Assembly (NCBI GenBank): GCA_018228645.1
Contig: CP073693.1
Location: 868,001-932,000 of the forward strand
Direction: 5' to 3'
Origin: Clostridiaceae bacterium Marseille-Q4143
GTDB taxonomy: Bacteria > Bacillota > Clostridia > Lachnospirales > Lachnospiraceae
Length of the DNA stretch: 64,000 bases
Under the pieces are notes generated by a model, which had not been told where the DNA came from, did no database searches, and worked only from the letters and a program-made list of their open reading frames with translations. Of this stretch, positions 61,115 to 64,000 are shown one piece after another (position 1 is the stretch's first letter; each line of letters begins with the position of its first letter). The position numbers and the translations under genes are program-made.

Positions 61115-61129
61115 CGCTGTCAACTCCGC

Positions 61130-61894
61130 TTATCTTCTTACATTATTCAAAATATCTTTGATATTCTCCAACTGTGTTCCCACACTTGCATCGATCACCT
61201 CGTCCGGTAGCTCCACAATGCAGGTTCCCTCTTCCCCATCATTCATCGTGATGATCTTCAGATTATCGGACAGATGGGACAGAGATTCCAGAAATTCTGC
61301 ATCCACTTCCATATTCACATCCGTATTGCATTTCGTAATGTAGATCTTCGCCCACTGTCGCTTTTTCAGCTTTTCTGTGGCTGCCAGGATCATCCTTTTG
61401 ATGATCTCCTCACTGGAACGTATGCTCGTATGGATCACTTTTTCCGCAATGGAGATGGAGATCTGCTTCAGATCGTCAATATTCTTTTCCAGAATTTTGT
61501 CTTTCTGGATACTCACGTCCCGGATCACATCTGCAAAATTCTGCTGGAAAGAACGCAGTTCCTTATTCAGCATCTTCCGATGTTCTTCATATGCGGAGCG
61601 GATCCCCTCCTCTTCCCCCGCCTTTTTTCCCTCTTCAAAGGCTTCCTCGCGGAGAAGTTCTGCCTGCTGTCTTGCCTCCTGCACGATATGTCTCGCCTGT
61701 TCTCTTGCCTCTTCCAGAATCTCTTCCTTTAAAGTCTCATATTCTATCTCTTCCGCTTCCGGCTCCTCCAGAATACGTTCTTCTTCCGGAACTTCTTCTT
61801 CCTTTTTTAATAAAAAGCCCGCAAAAAAATCATACGACTGCACATCCCGCTCTTCGGCGTCTTTTACGATATTCCTACTAGGCAATGATCTCAT
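61130..61894 (-). CDS. fliH: Flagellar export regulator FliH
   Basis: A 254-residue protein: a long, Glu-rich N-terminal coiled coil (EEEVPEEERILEEPEAEEIE and EQARHIVQEARQQAELLREE) and a C-terminal domain related to the peripheral stalk of V/F ATPases (ISIAEKVIHTSIRSSEEIIK; DEVIDASVGTQLENIKDIL). It holds FliI at the C ring. Start overlaps fliG by 17 nt. Confidence 0.92.
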   Translation of the reverse strand: MRSLPSRNIVKDAEERDVQSYDFFAGFLLKKEEEVPEEERILEEPEAEEIEYETLKEEILEEAREQARHIVQEARQQAELLREEAFEEGKKAGEEEGIRSAYEEHRKMLNKELRSFQQNFADVIRDVSIQKDKILEKNIDDLKQISISIAEKVIHTSIRSSEEIIKRMILAATEKLKKRQWAKIYITKCNTDVNMEVDAEFLESLSHLSDNLKIITMNDGEEGTCIVELPDEVIDASVGTQLENIKDILNNVRR

Positions 61895-62885
61895 CCTTTC
61901 CGCTCTTCACAATGATCACCTCTCCGGCTTCCTCCAGACGTCTGATCACAGCTACGATTCTCTGCTGTGCCTCTTCTACATCGCGAAGCCGTACATTGAC
62001 TGTGATCTCAAGATCTGACTTGATACTTTCCGCCATACGCTTAGAGACGTTGGCAAAAATAAGTTCTTTGATCTTCTCGTCTGAGCCTTTCAATGCGTAT
62101 ACGATATCCTTAACGTCACATTCACGGATAAACCGCTGGATCGAACGGTTGTCCATCGATACAATATCTTCGAATACGAACATCTTCTTGCGGATCGTAT
62201 CTGCCAGTTCACTGTTGTCTTTCCCTAATTCATCAAAGATGAACTTCTCATTTCCACGATCCATATGATTCATAACGTCTGCAATATAATCGATACCGCC
62301 AATGGTTGTGTAATCTGTGGTAAGAATGTTTTCAAACCGTTTCTTCAACGTGGATTCCACGATCTTGATCGCATCCGGAGAAGCGCTCTCCATCTTTGCC
62401 ACACACTCGACCACTTTGATCCGCTTCTCTTTGGGCAGTTCGCTGATCACGGTCGCCGCCTGATCTGCATCCGCATAGGAAAGCACCAGTGCGATCGTCT
62501 GCGGACGTTCATGCTGTAAGAAAGAAAACAGATTCTTCACACTACTTTTTCGGATAAATTCAAACGGCCGCATTTTTAAGGATTTCGACAATTTTTCCAG
62601 CAATACCTGCGTCGTTGCCTCTCCAAACGCTTTTTCCAGCACGCTCCGCGCATATTCCATTCCGCCGTCGGTCACAACTTTCTGTGTAAGACACGTCTTA
62701 TAAAATTCATCCAACACGTCTTCGGTCTGCTCAGGAGGTACATGTCCCAGCTTCGCGACTTCAATCGTCAGCTTTTCAATTTCGCTTTCACTCAGATGCT
62801 TGTAAACTTTCGATGCCTTTTCCGCTCCCAAAGAGACAATAACCGCCGCGGCTTTTTGTTCCGGCGTTAAACTATTGTTCTCCAT
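61878..62885 (-). CDS. fliG: Flagellar motor switch protein FliG
   Basis: A 335-residue torque-generating C-ring protein with three armadillo-type domains; LTPEQKAAAVIVSLGAEKAS at the start (FliF binding), EHPQTIA-like ERPQTIALVLSYADADQAA in the middle (FliM binding) and the C-terminal charged helix region (KMFVFEDIVSMDNRSIQRFI) that contacts MotA. Overlaps fliF by 14 nt and fliH by 17 nt. Confidence 0.96.
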   Translation of the reverse strand: MENNSLTPEQKAAAVIVSLGAEKASKVYKHLSESEIEKLTIEVAKLGHVPPEQTEDVLDEFYKTCLTQKVVTDGGMEYARSVLEKAFGEATTQVLLEKLSKSLKMRPFEFIRKSSVKNLFSFLQHERPQTIALVLSYADADQAATVISELPKEKRIKVVECVAKMESASPDAIKIVESTLKKRFENILTTDYTTIGGIDYIADVMNHMDRGNEKFIFDELGKDNSELADTIRKKMFVFEDIVSMDNRSIQRFIRECDVKDIVYALKGSDEKIKELIFANVSKRMAESIKSDLEITVNVRLRDVEEAQQRIVAVIRRLEEAGEVIIVKSGKDEIIA

Positions 62886-64000
62886 GATCCTCTCCTCCGT
62901 TAAGCCATGATTTTAACAACTGGGCAGAAATCTCAGGATTCTGATCCGCAAACTCGCGTACCTGTTTCTTCAATTCCATTCCTCGGTCGTTCCGAAGTTC
63001 CTGCATCTCTTTACTCAGTCTTCCAATATCCTCGTCGCTATCCGCATGCAGATCCGGCATTACTTCCGTCTCTGCCGCAAGAAGTTCCTGTTCTTCCAAC
63101 ATTCTCTTCTTTTTGCGCCGTTTTGCAACGATCAGAATGATAATGCTCAATATCAGCAGTACAGCCGCTGCGATTCCCGCAAGAATCAGGAGGGTCTTCG
63201 TATCCATGGCATTCGCCTTTGCCGACGCCTCCTCTGTATTTGCCTTATAGAACGGTGCGCTTACCAGAGAGATCTTTCCCTCTCTGTCTTCCGCCGCGAT
63301 TCCGGCTGCATTTCCTATCAGATCCCGGATCTGCTTCTCCGTCAATTCACCATATCCCTCTCCATTAATTGCAACCGCTACTGTCAGATCTGTAAGGACT
63401 CCCGGATCGATCTGCCCCTGTTCTTTGATCTGATTGACCAGATAATCTTTGGAAACACTTTCGCTTTCAGAACTTGCGCTGCTGTTGCCGCCTCCGCCGG
63501 CAGCGTACTCGGTATTGTCCGCGTTGGTTTCGGTACCAACCTTTCCACCTGCGGTTCCCTGCCCGTTCTTCGTGTTCTCCGTCATACTTTCTTCATGACT
63601 GACGATTCCGCTTTTATCATTCTGATCGATTTTTTCCGGTGTATTGTACGTTGTACTCTCCGTGATCAGCCGCTGCGTATCGACCTTTGCTCTTGCGGAA
63701 ATCCTTACGTTCTGATTACCGTAAACCGGTCCGAGCACATCATGCACTTTTTCTTCGATCTGGTTTTCGATCACTGCCGCGATCTCTTCCGCGTCAGATC
63801 CGTTCATGCTTGACGACTCTTCGGAAACGGAAACGTCATTTCCATTTCCGTCAAATACCGCAACCTGATCCAGTTCCATTCCCGGCACACTTTTCGCGAC
63901 CAGACGCTGGATCGCCGCCGCCTGATCTTCTGTCGGCGATCCGCCGTCTTTCATCGTCACGACTGCGGTCGCGCTGGAATCCTGCTTTGCCTCGTCATCC
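62872..64000 (-). CDS. fliF: Flagellar MS-ring protein FliF, partial (N-terminus beyond window)
   Basis: The C-terminal 375 codons are visible; the frame is open at the window edge, and residues before the apparent internal start at 63960 (DDEAKQDSSATAVV) read on in frame. Family marks are ATAVVTMKDGG, DQAAAIQRLVAKSVPGMELD and VAVFDGNG of the ring-building motif, the second membrane helix (TLLILAGIAAAVLLILSIII) and the C-terminal FliG-binding segment QNPEISAQLLKSWLNGGE. It builds the MS ring, the base of the motor. Confidence 0.95.
   Translation of the reverse strand, partial: DDEAKQDSSATAVVTMKDGGSPTEDQAAAIQRLVAKSVPGMELDQVAVFDGNGNDVSVSEESSSMNGSDAEEIAAVIENQIEEKVHDVLGPVYGNQNVRISARAKVDTQRLITESTTYNTPEKIDQNDKSGIVSHEESMTENTKNGQGTAGGKVGTETNADNTEYAAGGGGNSSASSESESVSKDYLVNQIKEQGQIDPGVLTDLTVAVAINGEGYGELTEKQIRDLIGNAAGIAAEDREGKISLVSAPFYKANTEEASAKANAMDTKTLLILAGIAAAVLLILSIIILIVAKRRKKKRMLEEQELLAAETEVMPDLHADSDEDIGRLSKEMQELRNDRGMELKKQVREFADQNPEISAQLLKSWLNGGEDHGEQ

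Overview
The window looks like the chromosome of a motile Gram-positive anaerobe of the Clostridia, most likely Lachnospiraceae. The grounds are: Firmicute-type motility genes (FliY, CheV, CheC, CheD, FliW/CsrA, YviE- and YlqG/YlqH-like genes, FlbD), strong AGGAGG ribosome sites, flagellin and FliD of the gut-Lachnospiraceae type, and a gut-Firmicute accessory load (ADP-ribosylglycohydrolase, AAA/PD-(D/E)XK ATPase, IS200/IS605). No species is claimed. No tRNA, rRNA or CRISPR array was recognised.

Region 1 (1-10.7 kb) is housekeeping plus accessory genes: a partial ABC-F ATPase, a GC-rich repeat island, a methyltransferase, an AAA-ATPase/nuclease-like protein, two remnants of a PD-(D/E)XK-transposase C-terminus flanking a DUF4186/ADP-ribosylglycohydrolase operon, a candidate type I toxin-antitoxin locus (6.34-6.95 kb, tandemly duplicated with a 400-bp period, second copy broken), rtcB with a small Cys-rich partner and a possible leader-peptide attenuator, pgi, and a small lipoprotein.

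Region 2 (10.8-14.4 kb) is mobile and decaying DNA: a second copy of the repeat element, an IS200/IS605 element (tnpA, tnpB), a truncated AAA ATPase and an N-terminally truncated serine recombinase ending just upstream of the flagellin promoter.

Region 3 (14.4-39.7 kb) holds dispersed motility units: flagellin with a sigma28 promoter and a CsrA-like leader hairpin; a PilZ protein; the ylqG/ylqH-like pair; cheA-cheW-cheR; cheB; flgM-flgN-flgK-flgL-yviE-fliW-csrA; an operon with an FtsE-like ATPase, a nucleotidyltransferase-fold protein and two chemoreceptors (one fused to hemerythrin); fliD-fliS plus a coiled-coil gene; and a divergent ParA-like/ComFB pair.

Region 4 (39.7-64 kb) is one long minus-strand fla/che operon. 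In transcription order: fliF (partial), fliG, fliH, fliI, fliJ, fliK, flgD, a TIGR02530-type gene, flgE, flbD, motA, motB, fliM, cheY, flgC, fliY, fliO, fliP, fliQ, fliR, flhB, flhA, fliA(sigma28), two FlgF/FlgG-family rod genes, cheC, cheD, cheV and an EAL-like/HDOD gene. FliA made late in this operon would activate sigma28 promoters in region 3. FlgM holds FliA until hook completion, and CsrA/FliW would tune flagellin translation. FlhF and FlhG are not in this window.
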